DNA from: Nonomuraea maritima
Lineage (GTDB): Bacteria; Actinomycetota; Actinomycetes; Streptosporangiales; Streptosporangiaceae
Assembly (NCBI RefSeq): GCF_900100395.1
Contig: NZ_FNFB01000027.1
Location: forward strand, 1-64,000
Length of the DNA: 64,000 nt
Direction: 5' to 3'
Shown: in pieces, positions 26,156 to 34,107 of the stretch
How the letters are laid out: the number at the start of each line of letters is the position of its first letter
Position numbering within the stretch: the first letter of the stretch is position 1
Notes under the pieces: model-generated
What the model was told of the DNA's origin: nothing
The model's database searches: none
The model's input: only the letters and a program-made list of their open reading frames with translations
Position numbers and translations under genes: made by a program

Positions 26156-27190
26156 TCACATGGCGAGTGCTGCCGCTGCCGTCGTCTTGCCGAGCAGGGC
26201 GGGGAAGTCGTTCATCACCTGGGCGAGCTCGCCCAGGTCGGCGCCCACCAGGGCCTGCGGGCCGTCGCAGAGCGCCTGCTCGGGGTGCGGGTGCACATCG
26301 ACGATCACACCGTCGGCGCCCACCGCGACGGCCGCGCGGGTCAGCGGCAGCACCAGCTCGCGCCGGCCGCCCGAGTGCGACGGGTCGATGATCACCGGCA
26401 GGTGCGACAGCTGCTGCGCGACCGGCACCGCGGAGACGTCGAGCGTGTTGCGGGTCGCGGTCTCGAACGTCCTGATGCCGCGCTCGCACAGGACGATGTC
26501 GAGGTTGCCGCGCTGGGCGATGTACTCCGCGGCCATCAGCCACTCCTCGACGGTGGCGTTCATGCCGCGCTTCAGCATCACCGGCCGGCCCGCCGTCCCG
26601 ACCGCCTGCAGCAGCGCGAAGTTCTGCATGTTGCGGGTGCCGACCTGGAGCATGTCGGCGTACGAGGCCACCAGCTCGACGTCCCTAGCGTCCGTCACCT
26701 CCGTCACGATCGGCAGGCCCGTCTCCTCGCGGACGTCCGCGAGGATGCGCAGCCCCTTCTCGCCCAGCCCCTGGAACGCGTACGGCGACGTGCGCGGTTT
26801 GAACGCCCCGCCGCGCAGCAGCACCGCCCCCGCAGCCTGCGCCATCCTGGCCGCCTCCAGCGTCTGCTGGTGCGTCTCCACTGCGCACGGCCCCGCGATC
26901 AGCGTCACGGTGTCGGGGCCGATCGGCACACCCCCCACATGGACGGTCGACCGTTCCGGATGGTTCTCCCTGCTCACCAGCTTGTACGGCGTCGACACCC
27001 GTACCACGTCCTGCACCCCCCTCATGCCGCGCAGGCTCGCCGGATCGAGCTGCGTCACGTCGCCTACGAGGCCGACGATCGTCCGCCGCACGCCCTTGCT
27101 GACGAACGCGTCCACCCCGGCCGCCCGGACGACGTCCACGACCGACGTGAGGTCGTCCGCGGTCGCCTCGGGGCCCATCACGATCACCAT
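26156..27190 (-). CDS. aroF: 3-deoxy-7-phosphoheptulonate synthase (DAHP synthase, type I beta)
   Basis: 344 residues catalysing the first shikimate step from phosphoenolpyruvate and erythrose 4-phosphate. An N-terminal ferredoxin-like regulatory domain (about 1-70) precedes the barrel, which shows IAGPCAVET, LRGGAFKPRTSPYAFQG, DMLQVGTRNMQNF, MLKRGM and the metal site DPSHSGGR. Transcription appears to be controlled by a leader peptide and attenuator between 27235 and 27364. In the conserved backbone it belongs with the kinase/metF/thi region. Confidence 0.93.
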   Translation of the reverse strand: MVIVMGPEATADDLTSVVDVVRAAGVDAFVSKGVRRTIVGLVGDVTQLDPASLRGMRGVQDVVRVSTPYKLVSRENHPERSTVHVGGVPIGPDTVTLIAGPCAVETHQQTLEAARMAQAAGAVLLRGGAFKPRTSPYAFQGLGEKGLRILADVREETGLPIVTEVTDARDVELVASYADMLQVGTRNMQNFALLQAVGTAGRPVMLKRGMNATVEEWLMAAEYIAQRGNLDIVLCERGIRTFETATRNTLDVSAVPVAQQLSHLPVIIDPSHSGGRRELVLPLTRAAVAVGADGVIVDVHPHPEQALCDGPQALVGADLGELAQVMNDFPALLGKTTAAAALAM

Positions 27191-27234
27191 TGCTGCTCCT
27201 TGTCGTCATGCCCCGGCCCGGCCCCGGGAACGCG

Positions 27235-27266
27235 AAAGGCCCCGGGTCCTCGGACCCGGGGCCTTT
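27235..27266 (-). terminator. Attenuator terminator upstream of aroF
   Basis: AAAGGCCCCGGGTCC and GGACCCGGGGCCTTT make a perfect 15-base stem with a two-base loop, lying between the leader peptide stop and the aroF start and in the sense of aroF transcription. The stem can be extended by GAACG/CGTTC, which competes with the antiterminator pairing. Confidence 0.85.
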
Positions 27267-27322
27267 CGTTCGCCTGTCTGCTAGCGCAGCGTCAGATGGC
27301 GAACGGACTCGGGTCCGTCGCC
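27267..27322 (-). promoter_or_regulatory. Alternative leader hairpins (1:2 and antiterminator 2:3)
   Basis: On the minus strand GGCGACGGAC (27313-27322) pairs with GTCCGTTCGCC (27298-27308), directly after the aromatic codons. The same second segment (CGTTCGCC) is perfectly complementary to GGCGAACG at 27267-27274, next to the terminator. This is the geometry of ribosome-dependent attenuation. Confidence 0.75.
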
Positions 27323-27349
27323 ATACCAAAACAGGAACGCGGTGCGCAT
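27281..27349 (-). CDS. aroF leader peptide
   Basis: A 22-residue open frame, MRTAFLFWYGDGPESVRHLT and two more residues, with four aromatic codons in a row of five (Phe-Leu-Phe-Trp-Tyr at codons 5-9). It starts nine bases after a TACGAT -10 box and stops 15 bases before the attenuator stem. A ribosome stalled at these codons for lack of charged Phe, Trp or Tyr tRNA would cover segment 1 and free segment 2 for the antiterminator. The role is inferred from architecture. Confidence 0.8.
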   Translation of the reverse strand: MRTAFLFWYGDGPESVRHLTLR

Positions 27350-27358
27350 AGTTCTCTT

Positions 27359-27364
27359 ATCGTA
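27359..27364 (-). promoter_or_regulatory. -10 box of the aroF leader transcript
   Basis: TACGAT on the minus strand, nine bases before the leader ATG. No convincing -35 is seen. Confidence 0.5.
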
Positions 27365-27444
27365 GCGCACCCAACCCGGCGCGATGCCGGTGGCGGCTCG
27401 ATGGCAGGATGGCCCATGACGCGAGACGGGTGAGGAGAGTGATC

Positions 27445-28041
27445 GTGGAGGAGTCGCGCCTGCCGCCAGGCCAGTACGTCCCGCGTGGCCGGCCTGTGAT
27501 CCATTACGGCAGGGTGCCCACGTTCCGGCCCGAGCGCTGGGACTTCCGCGTCTTCGGGGCCACCGCCTCAGGGGCGGAGCACCGCTTCACCTGGGACGAG
27601 TTCGCCGCGCTGCCGCGCGACACCCGCATCTCCGACTTCCACTGCGTGACCAAGTTCTCCCTCATGGCCAACGAGTGGCACGGCGTCACCCCGGCCACGA
27701 TCATGGAGATCGCGCCGCCCGACCCCGGCGTGCGCCACGTGATGATCTGGGCCGAGTACGGCTACAGCGCCAACCTGCGGCTGTCCGACCTGTCGGCGCA
27801 GGACACCCTCTTCGCCACGGACCTCGACGAGAAGCCCCTCAGCCCCGACCGCGGCCACCCCCTGCGGCTCGTGGTGCCCCACCTGTACGCGTGGAAGAGC
27901 GTCAAGTGGGTGCGCGGCATCGAGTACCTGCTGGAGGACCGGCGGGGCTTCTGGGAGGAGCGCGGCTACCACAACATCGGCGACCCGTGGCGTGAGCAGC
28001 GCTACTCGTACCAGGAGGAGCAGGGCGAAGGCCCACCCTGA
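27445..28041 (+). CDS. Sulfite-oxidase-like molybdopterin oxidoreductase
   Basis: 198 residues of the molybdopterin-binding fold: RLPPGQYVPRG, RWDFRVFGATASG, the molybdenum cysteine in DFHCVTKFS, HVMIWAEYGYSANL, LRLVVPHLYAWKSVKW and RGFWEERGYHNIGDPW. No heme or dimerisation domain and no signal peptide, so a small cytoplasmic member of unknown substrate. GTG at 27445 is chosen because GAGGAG lies seven bases upstream; ATG 27409 and GTG 27439 are alternatives. Confidence 0.85.
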   Translation: MEESRLPPGQYVPRGRPVIHYGRVPTFRPERWDFRVFGATASGAEHRFTWDEFAALPRDTRISDFHCVTKFSLMANEWHGVTPATIMEIAPPDPGVRHVMIWAEYGYSANLRLSDLSAQDTLFATDLDEKPLSPDRGHPLRLVVPHLYAWKSVKWVRGIEYLLEDRRGFWEERGYHNIGDPWREQRYSYQEEQGEGPP

Positions 28042-28064
28042 CCCACCGCCGCGTCCGACGTCGT

Positions 28065-28097
28065 GCACGGCAGGGTGAGGGCCCGCCTCTGCCGTGC
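28065..28097 (+). terminator. Terminator after the molybdopterin oxidoreductase
   Basis: GCACGGCAG and CTGCCGTGC pair perfectly around an inner partly paired loop, 24 bases after the stop. Confidence 0.65.
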
Positions 28098-28191
28098 GGC
28101 GGCGCGCCGGTCTTCAGCGTAACGTGAGCATCTGATTACACTATGCTGGCATTGCCCTGGCGACTTTGCTTTCATTCGGCGGCGTGGTGGG

Positions 28192-28932
28192 ATGCTGAGA
28201 GTTCTGGCCGTGGACGACGAAGTGCCGGCTCTGGAAGAGCTGGCCTATCTGTTGCGCCAGGACGAGCGGATCGAACACGTCACCACCGCCGCCGACGGCG
28301 TCACGGCCCTGCAGGACATGGTTCAGATGATCGGCGGGGGAGAGCGGCTCGACGGGGTGTTCCTCGACGTGCGCATGCCGGGGCTCGACGGGCTCGACCT
28401 CGCCCGGCTCGTCAGCGGCTTCCCTTCGCCGCCCCGGCTGGTGTTCGTCACGGCCCACGAGGAGTGCGCGGTGCAGGCGTTCGAGCTGGAGGCGGTCGAC
28501 TACCTCCTCAAGCCCGTGCGCGCCGAGCGGCTGGCGGAGGCCGTACGCAGGCTGGAGGCCGCCGCGTGTCCCGCGCCGCAGCAGGGCCAGGACGACGTGA
28601 TCCCGGTCGAGCTGGGCGGGCGCACCCGGTTCGTGCCGCAGCAGGCCGTCCGGTTCGCCGAGGCCAAGGGTGACTACGTACGGCTGCACACCGTCGACGG
28701 CAGCTACCTCGTCCGCATGTCGCTGGCCGCGCTGGAGCGGCGGTGGTCGGAGGCGGGGTTCCTGCGCATCCACCGCAGCACGCTCGTCTCGGCCCGCCAC
28801 GTGAGCGAGCTCCGGTTCGACGGCGGCCGTGTCACCCTCACGGTCGGCACCGAGACGCTGCAGGTCAGCCGCCGACACAGCCGCCAGGTCCGCGAGCAAC
28901 TCGTCCGCCACCCCCGCAACGTCATCTCCTGA
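28192..28932 (+). CDS. LytTR-family response regulator (orphan)
   Basis: 246 residues: receiver domain 1-120 with acidic pair DDE (8-10), phosphoacceptor Asp in FLDVRMPG near 63, and LLKPV near 105; LytTR DNA-binding domain about 140-240 (FAEAKGDYVRLHTVDGSYLVRMSL, FLRIHRSTLVS). No histidine kinase adjoins it, so the partner is elsewhere. LytTR proteins often control cell-surface or peptide-signal genes. ATG at 28192; weak ribosome site. Confidence 0.9.
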   Translation: MLRVLAVDDEVPALEELAYLLRQDERIEHVTTAADGVTALQDMVQMIGGGERLDGVFLDVRMPGLDGLDLARLVSGFPSPPRLVFVTAHEECAVQAFELEAVDYLLKPVRAERLAEAVRRLEAAACPAPQQGQDDVIPVELGGRTRFVPQQAVRFAEAKGDYVRLHTVDGSYLVRMSLAALERRWSEAGFLRIHRSTLVSARHVSELRFDGGRVTLTVGTETLQVSRRHSRQVREQLVRHPRNVIS

Positions 28933-29834
28933 CCCCCACGCGCCCACGGGGCGCCGGCATCACGTCCATCTCCGCCGTGCGCCCCCATGCCGCGCATGGA
29001 CGGGCTGCCCGCCCTGCGCCGGCCTCTCCGCCGACGCCACCTCCCAGGCGCCACAACGCCCGTCCCGGCCGTACGTGCCGCCTCCGCGTGTGCTCTGTCG
29101 CTCTATCGGACGTACGTGCTCGGGCGGGCTCGCGCGTTCCACGCCCGGGCCGGCGTACGTGGTGGGAAACCTTCCGCCGCCCGGCTGGGGTGTGTGTCGT
29201 GGCCCGGTCGGGGGTGCCTGTGGGTCGAGTGGGGGGGTTGACGGGCGGGCGTGAACGGGGGAGAGAGGCGCTGGTGGGTGGGCGTGAAAGTGTGCGAGGC
29301 GGACTGGCGCGGCGTCCGTGGTGGTGCCGCCGGGTCAGGCTCGGCCGAGTGCGACGGTGCTGGTCACGACGGGAGTACGGAAGTGACTGGTGATGCCTGT
29401 GGTCGGCAAAGGGTGTGTCAAGTGTGTGTGCAGGCCCCCTGATTGACCGTTCGGCGTGCCGGGACGACCGCTCGTCGTTCGCGCACTCTCCGTATGTCGA
29501 TGACTACAGACCGCTCAACGAGCTGGGCGTGAACGGGGTTTCGCCCACAAGATCGCAACCGTAGTGTTTCGGCATCGGAAAGCCACCTGGCGCATCGGGG
29601 GGCGGAGGCCGCAAGGCTCACGTACACCTCTGATGCGCCGGATTCACCGGCGACCACGCACGTCGCCGCGGCTGGCCGGGCCCTTGACCGGGGGGTGGGG
29701 GCCCGCCCAGCCGCATCGGTAGAAGGGGCGCCTGCGAGGCCGTAGAACCAGGCCCCGCGATCCGGCCTTCGGGGGCGGTCGGATCGCGAGAGCAGGCGCC
29801 CCATAACCACCACACACCTCCACTCACAGAGCGC
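28933..29834. other. Non-coding stretch with a structured element
   Basis: About 900 bases without a convincing gene. Open frames on both strands are low-complexity by-products of high GC. It contains a possible decayed copy of the LytTR gene end (CGTCATCTCC near 28924 and CGTCCATCTCC near 28967) and a strong stem-loop at 29725-29802. Confidence 0.6.
29725..29802. ncRNA. Candidate structured RNA
   Basis: GGGGCGCCTGC (29725-29735) pairs with GCAGGCGCCCC (29792-29802), and inside it CGCGATCCG (29756-29764) pairs with CGGATCGCG (29780-29788). The 5' internal loop of 20 bases contains GGCC...GGCC; the 3' side has only AGA. Long, GC-rich and asymmetric, this looks like a folded RNA or paired-repeat element. 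The transcribed strand is unknown. Confidence 0.4.
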
Positions 29835-30020
29835 CGCTCGCGGGGAAGCCCCTCTCAGGGGAAGTGGCCTTCGCAGGGGAGCCTCACTCTCGGGGAGCAT
29901 GGCTCACGGGAAGCGCCCCTCACAGTCACCACCGCTCGCAAGGAGAGCGCTCCCCGTAGGATGCGGCACCCACGGGAAGCGCTGTTCGGGGAAGCGGCGC
30001 GTACGGGGAGTGGCGGGTGG
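29830..30020. repeat. Degenerate ~18-base tandem repeats
   Basis: About ten imperfect copies around the core CGGGGAAGCG (for example CTCGCGGGGAAGCC, TCTCAGGGGAAGTGG, CACGGGAAGCG, TTCGGGGAAGCGG), ending beside the stop codon of the endonuclease IV gene. Confidence 0.6.
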
Positions 30021-30029
30021 GGGGAGAGG

Positions 30030-30869
30030 TCAGGTGGGGCGGAGTTGTTTGAGTAGCGCGATGTCCTCGGCGTGTTTGGGAGCCTTGCCGGGGGTTTCGA
30101 TGCACAGGGGGACGCCTGCGGCCACCGGGTGGCGCATGATCTCGGCGAACGGGGCGCTGCCGATGTGGCCCGCACCGATGTTCTCGTGGCGGTCCTTCTT
30201 GGCGCCGCACACGTCCTTCGAGTCGTTGGCGTGGATCAGCTTGAGCCGTCCCGGCGCGATCGCGTGCAGGGCGTCGAACGTCTCCTTCACCCCGCCCTCG
30301 GCGGCCAGGTCGTGGCCCGCCGCGAAGGCGTGGCAGGTGTCGAGGCAGATGCAGGCCCGCGGGTGCCGGCCGAGGGCGTCGAGATACGGCTCGAGGTCCT
30401 GCACGGTGGCGCACAGCATCGCGCCCTGACCTGCCATCGGTTCGAGCAGCAGGTCGGGCCCGCCGTCGGGGATCTCGTCGAGCAGCGGCACCAGGTTGTC
30501 GCCCACCTGCCGCAGTGCCTCGTCGCGCCCCTGGGTCACCGCCGAGCCGGTGTGCACCACGACCCCTTTGGCCCCGATCTCGACCCCGCGCCGCAGCGCG
30601 TGGCGGACGACCGCGACCGAGTCCTTCAGCGTCGCGGGATTGGGCGAGCCGAAGTTGACGAGGTAGGGCACGTGGATGAAGGCCGGCACGCCCGACTCGG
30701 CCAGCTTGGCGTCCTCGTCGGGCTTGCCGTCGTTGAGCGCCCACCCGCGCGGGTTGGTGACGAACACCTGGATCATCTCGGCGCCGATCTCGGCCATGTA
30801 CTTCAGGCCGCCCGTCGCGAGGCCGCCCGCGACGGAGACGTGTCCGCCGATGAGGGTTGTGGGAGTCAT
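30030..30869 (-). CDS. nfo: Deoxyribonuclease IV (AP endonuclease)
   Basis: 279 residues of the AP endonuclease 2 family that cut DNA 5' of abasic sites. The metal ligands are visible in order: GGHVS, HTGSA, EPMAGQG, DTCHA, HANDSK, DRHENIG with GHIG, and ETPG. Barrel length is normal. ATG at 30869 with GGAAGG upstream; the longer frame to 31412 runs antisense over uraD and is rejected. Divergent from the purine block. Confidence 0.93.
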   Translation of the reverse strand: MTPTTLIGGHVSVAGGLATGGLKYMAEIGAEMIQVFVTNPRGWALNDGKPDEDAKLAESGVPAFIHVPYLVNFGSPNPATLKDSVAVVRHALRRGVEIGAKGVVVHTGSAVTQGRDEALRQVGDNLVPLLDEIPDGGPDLLLEPMAGQGAMLCATVQDLEPYLDALGRHPRACICLDTCHAFAAGHDLAAEGGVKETFDALHAIAPGRLKLIHANDSKDVCGAKKDRHENIGAGHIGSAPFAEIMRHPVAAGVPLCIETPGKAPKHAEDIALLKQLRPT

Positions 30870-31101
30870 GGTGCCTTCCAGTCTAGGCAGCCGGTCGGGA
30901 CCGCCGGCCGTGCGCTGACCAGCGGAAAGCGTACCCCCTGAGGGTGGCAAAGGTTGCCTCAAGCGACGGCGGCGGGGGAGCGATCCGCCCGCGCTCCGTG
31001 ACGTCTCTTGGAGCATGACACGAAAAGGACGGAGAATCCGGGCGGTCACTTCGGAGTTCTCGTCCCTGGACCGGGCACAAGCGCCTGTGTGTACTTCTGA
31101 C

Positions 31102-31602
31102 ATGCCGGACGCTCTCGACGCCTTCAACGCCCTGCCGCCCGCCGAGGCCGAGCGGGACCTGCTCACCTGCTGCGCCTCGCGCGCCTTCGCCGCGCGGATT
31201 GCGTCACTGAGGCCGTACGCCGACCTGAATGCGCTGCTGGACGCGGCGGACGCGGCCGTGCGGGAGCTGAGCCGGGACGACGTACTGGAGGCGCTGAAGG
31301 CGCACCCGCGGATAGGCGAGCGTCCTGACGGCGACGGCAGAGAGGCGGCGTGGTCACGGCGCGAACAGTCCGGCGTCGAGGACGGGTTGCGCGCCGAACT
31401 GGCCGCGGGCAACCGGGCGTACGAGGACAGGTTCGGGCACGTCTACCTGGTCTGCGCCACCGGGCTCACCGGCGCCGAGCTGCTCGCCAAGCTGCGTGAT
31501 CGCCTCGGCAACGACGAACGGGCCGAACGCGGGGCCGTACGCCGCGAGCTGGCGGCCATCGCGCGGCTGCGGCTGTCCCGGCTCATGGAGGAGGGCGGAT
31601 GA
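31102..31602 (+). CDS. uraD: OHCU decarboxylase
   Basis: 166 residues. Converts 2-oxo-4-hydroxy-4-carboxy-5-ureidoimidazoline to S-allantoin, the last step of urate oxidation. The signature AHPRIGE with catalytic His is near residue 71, and the helical fold (FNALPPAEAERDLLTCC, GLTGAELLAKLRDRLGND) is typical. The ATG at 31102 gives the usual length; ATG 31015 would add 29 residues. First gene of the urate operon; overlaps uraH by four bases (ATGA). Confidence 0.9.
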   Translation: MPDALDAFNALPPAEAERDLLTCCASRAFAARIASLRPYADLNALLDAADAAVRELSRDDVLEALKAHPRIGERPDGDGREAAWSRREQSGVEDGLRAELAAGNRAYEDRFGHVYLVCATGLTGAELLAKLRDRLGNDERAERGAVRRELAAIARLRLSRLMEEGG

Positions 31603-31898
31603 GCTTCTCCACGCACGTGCTGGACGCGGTCACCGGCCGCCCGGCCGCCGGCCTGCGGGTACGCCTCGAGCACGAGGGCCGCGTCGTGGCCGAGGGACGC
31701 ACCGACGCCGACGGCCGCATCAAGGGCTGGGACGCGGGGCCCGGCGTGCACCGCGTCGTCTTCGACACCGGCGCCTACCTGGCCGAGACCTTCTACCCGG
31801 AGGTCGTCGTGACGTTCACCGTGGCCGACCCCGCCCAGCACCACCACGTGCCGCTGCTGCTCAGCCCGTACGCCTACTCCACCTACCGAGGGAGCTAG
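31599..31898 (+). CDS. uraH: 5-hydroxyisourate hydrolase
   Basis: 99-residue transthyretin-like enzyme that hydrolyses 5-hydroxyisourate to OHCU. Active-site motifs are STHVLD at 4-9, a central arginine, and the diagnostic C-terminus YRGS. Tetramer of beta sandwiches in the family. Its stop directly abuts the uricase ATG. Confidence 0.95.
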   Translation: MSFSTHVLDAVTGRPAAGLRVRLEHEGRVVAEGRTDADGRIKGWDAGPGVHRVVFDTGAYLAETFYPEVVVTFTVADPAQHHHVPLLLSPYAYSTYRGS

Positions 31899-32759
31899 AT
31901 GTCCGTGAAGCTAGGCCCCAACCGCTACGGCAAGGCGGAGACCAGGCTCGTCCACGTGGTCAGGGAAGGCCCGGTCCACCGCATCAAGGACATCACCGTC
32001 AGCACCTCGCTGTCGGGTGACATGGAGGCTGTCCACCTCACCGGCGACAACGCCTCCGTCCTGCCGACCGACACGCAGAAGAATACGGCGTACGCGTTCG
32101 CCAGGAAGCACGGCGTCGGGCAGATCGAGGAGTTCGCCCAGCTGCTGGCCCGGCACTTCGTCAGCTCCCAGCCGTCGATCCACCACGCCCGCGTCCAGAT
32201 CGAGGAGTACGCCTGGGACCGCGCGGGCCCGCACTCGTTCGTCCGCGACGGCGGCGAGGTGCGCACGTGCGTCGTCCACCACGACCGCGACGGGCGCGGC
32301 ACGGTCGTGTCGGGGCTGACCGACCTGGTGGTGCTCAACACGGCGGGCTCGGAGTTCCACGGCTATCTCGTGGACGAGTACACCACCCTGCCGCCCACCC
32401 GCGACCGCATCCTCGCCACGGCCGTGACCGCCCGCTGGCGGCACACCGGCGGGACCCGCTCGTACGCCGGGTCGTACGAGAAGCTGCGGGCGGCGCTGCT
32501 CGACGCGTTCGCCGGGACCCACAGCCTTTCCCTGCAGCAGACCCTGTACGCCATGGGCGAGCGCGCTCTCAGCGTGTGCCCCGAGATCTGCGAGGTCAGG
32601 CTGGTGATGCCGAACAAGCACCACGTCGCGGTCGACCTGTCGCCGTTCGGCCTGGACAACGACAACGTGGTTCTCCAGGCCCTCGACCGGCCGTACGGGC
32701 TGATCGAGGGCTCGGTGCTGCGCGAGGACGCGCCCGACGCCGGATTCGCCTGGGAGTAG
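31899..32759 (+). CDS. pucL: Urate oxidase (uricase)
   Basis: 286-residue cofactor-free uricase oxidising urate to 5-hydroxyisourate. Two tunnelling-fold repeats are visible, with KNTAYAFARKHG (conserved Thr near 59), FVRDG, LVVLNTAGSEFHGY, and EVRLVMPNKHHVAVDLSPFGLDN. No spacer to uraH; clearly one operon with uraD and uraH. Confidence 0.95.
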   Translation: MSVKLGPNRYGKAETRLVHVVREGPVHRIKDITVSTSLSGDMEAVHLTGDNASVLPTDTQKNTAYAFARKHGVGQIEEFAQLLARHFVSSQPSIHHARVQIEEYAWDRAGPHSFVRDGGEVRTCVVHHDRDGRGTVVSGLTDLVVLNTAGSEFHGYLVDEYTTLPPTRDRILATAVTARWRHTGGTRSYAGSYEKLRAALLDAFAGTHSLSLQQTLYAMGERALSVCPEICEVRLVMPNKHHVAVDLSPFGLDNDNVVLQALDRPYGLIEGSVLREDAPDAGFAWE

Positions 32760-32764
32760 GAGAG

Positions 32765-33625
32765 ATGGACTTCTTGCGGCCCACGACGTGGGCGGAGGCG
32801 CTGGCCGCCAAGGCGGACCGGCCCGAGGCGGTGCCCATCCAGGGCGGCACCGACGTGATGGTGGAGCTCAACTTCGACCGGCGCAGGCCCGAGGCGCTGC
32901 TCGACCTCACCCGGGTGGCGGAGCTGCGGGAGTGGGAGACGCTGCCCGGGTACTGCCGGGTGGGGGCGGGGGTGCCGTACGCGACCGTCATCGACGAGCT
33001 GTCCGGCCCGCTGCCGGGGCTGGCGCAGGCGTCGCGCACGGTCGGCTCGCCGCAGATCCGCAACCGGGGCGGCGTCGGCGGCAACCTGGGAGCGGCCTCG
33101 CCCGCCGGCGACAGCCATCCGCCGCTGCTCGCGGCGGGGGCGGTGGTCGAGGTGGAATCGCGCGACCGGGGCGTGCGGACGGTCCCGGCCGCCGAGTTCT
33201 ATCTCGGGCCGAAGCGCAGCGCACTGGAGCCGGACGAGCTCATCCGGGCCGTGCGCGTGCCGCCCGCGACAGGACCCCAGTACTTCTCCAAGGTCGGCAC
33301 CCGCAACGCCATGGTGATCGCGGTGTGCTCGTTCGCCGTCGCGCTGCACCCCGGCGAGCGGCGGGTCGGCACCGGCATCGGCTCGGCAGGGCCGACCCCG
33401 CTGCGGGCGCTGGAGGCCGAGGACCTGCTGGCCCGCGAGCTCGACTGGGACGCGCCGCTCGACCCCGCGCTGGCCCGCCGCTTCGGCGAGCTGGCCGCCC
33501 GCGCCGCCGCGCCGATCGACGACGTACGGGGCACCGCCGCGTACCGGGTGCACGCCGTCGGCGTGCTGGCCCGCCGCACGCTCACCTGGGCCTGGAACGA
33601 CCACCGCGAGGAGAGGGCCGCCTGA
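32765..33625 (+). CDS. Xanthine dehydrogenase FAD-binding subunit
   Basis: 286 residues of the molybdenum hydroxylase medium subunit: IQGGTDVMVELN near 28 and RNRGGVGGNLGAASPAGDSHP near 105 bind FAD; the CO-dehydrogenase flavoprotein C-terminal domain follows. It passes electrons from the iron-sulfur subunit to NAD. Five bases after uricase; its stop overlaps the next start (TGATG). The catalytic subunit is not in this window. Confidence 0.88.
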   Translation: MDFLRPTTWAEALAAKADRPEAVPIQGGTDVMVELNFDRRRPEALLDLTRVAELREWETLPGYCRVGAGVPYATVIDELSGPLPGLAQASRTVGSPQIRNRGGVGGNLGAASPAGDSHPPLLAAGAVVEVESRDRGVRTVPAAEFYLGPKRSALEPDELIRAVRVPPATGPQYFSKVGTRNAMVIAVCSFAVALHPGERRVGTGIGSAGPTPLRALEAEDLLARELDWDAPLDPALARRFGELAARAAAPIDDVRGTAAYRVHAVGVLARRTLTWAWNDHREERAA

Positions 33626-34107
33626 TGCGCGTCACGTTCACCGTCAACGGTCGCGAGCAGACCGCCGACGGCGTCTGGGAGGGCGAGAGCCTCCTGTACG
33701 TCCTGCGCGAACGTCTCGGCCTGCCCGGCGCCAAGAACGCCTGCGAGCAGGGCGAGTGCGGCTCGTGCACGGTCCGGCTGGACGGCGTGCCGGTCTGCGC
33801 CTGTCTGGTCGCGGCAGGACAGGCCGAGGGCCGCGAGGTGCTGACGGTCGAGGGGCTGGCCGACGGGGGCGCCCTCGACCCGGTGCAGGAGGCGTTCGTG
33901 GAGTGCGGGGCCGTGCAGTGCGGCTTCTGCACGCCCGGTCTGGTGGTGCAGGCTCACGACCTGCTGGAACGCGTACGCCACCCGTCCGACGCGGAGATCA
34001 GGGAGGCGCTGGCGGGCAACCTGTGCCGGTGCACCGGCTACGAGAAGATCCTCGACGCGGTACGGCTCGCCGCCGCCCGCCGGGCCGGGGGAGCGGACGG
34101 TGAGTGA
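33625..34107 (+). CDS. Xanthine dehydrogenase 2Fe-2S subunit
   Basis: 160 residues. A plant-type ferredoxin cluster (CEQGECGSC and a fourth Cys in VPVCAC) and a helical [2Fe-2S] domain (CGFCTPG and CRCTGY) are complete. It links the molybdenum centre to the FAD subunit. Overlaps the FAD gene by one base and the deaminase by eight. No molybdopterin subunit follows, which is unusual for this family. Confidence 0.92.
   Translation: MRVTFTVNGREQTADGVWEGESLLYVLRERLGLPGAKNACEQGECGSCTVRLDGVPVCACLVAAGQAEGREVLTVEGLADGGALDPVQEAFVECGAVQCGFCTPGLVVQAHDLLERVRHPSDAEIREALAGNLCRCTGYEKILDAVRLAAARRAGGADGE

Noticed and set aside
28829..29254. 141-residue frame on the plus strand
   Set aside because: Starts inside the LytTR gene in another frame and is low-complexity.
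30870..31101. Regulator site upstream of uraD
   Set aside because: GGCAA-AGG-TTGCC at 30946-30958 is a small palindrome, but too short to claim; no purine regulator gene is nearby.
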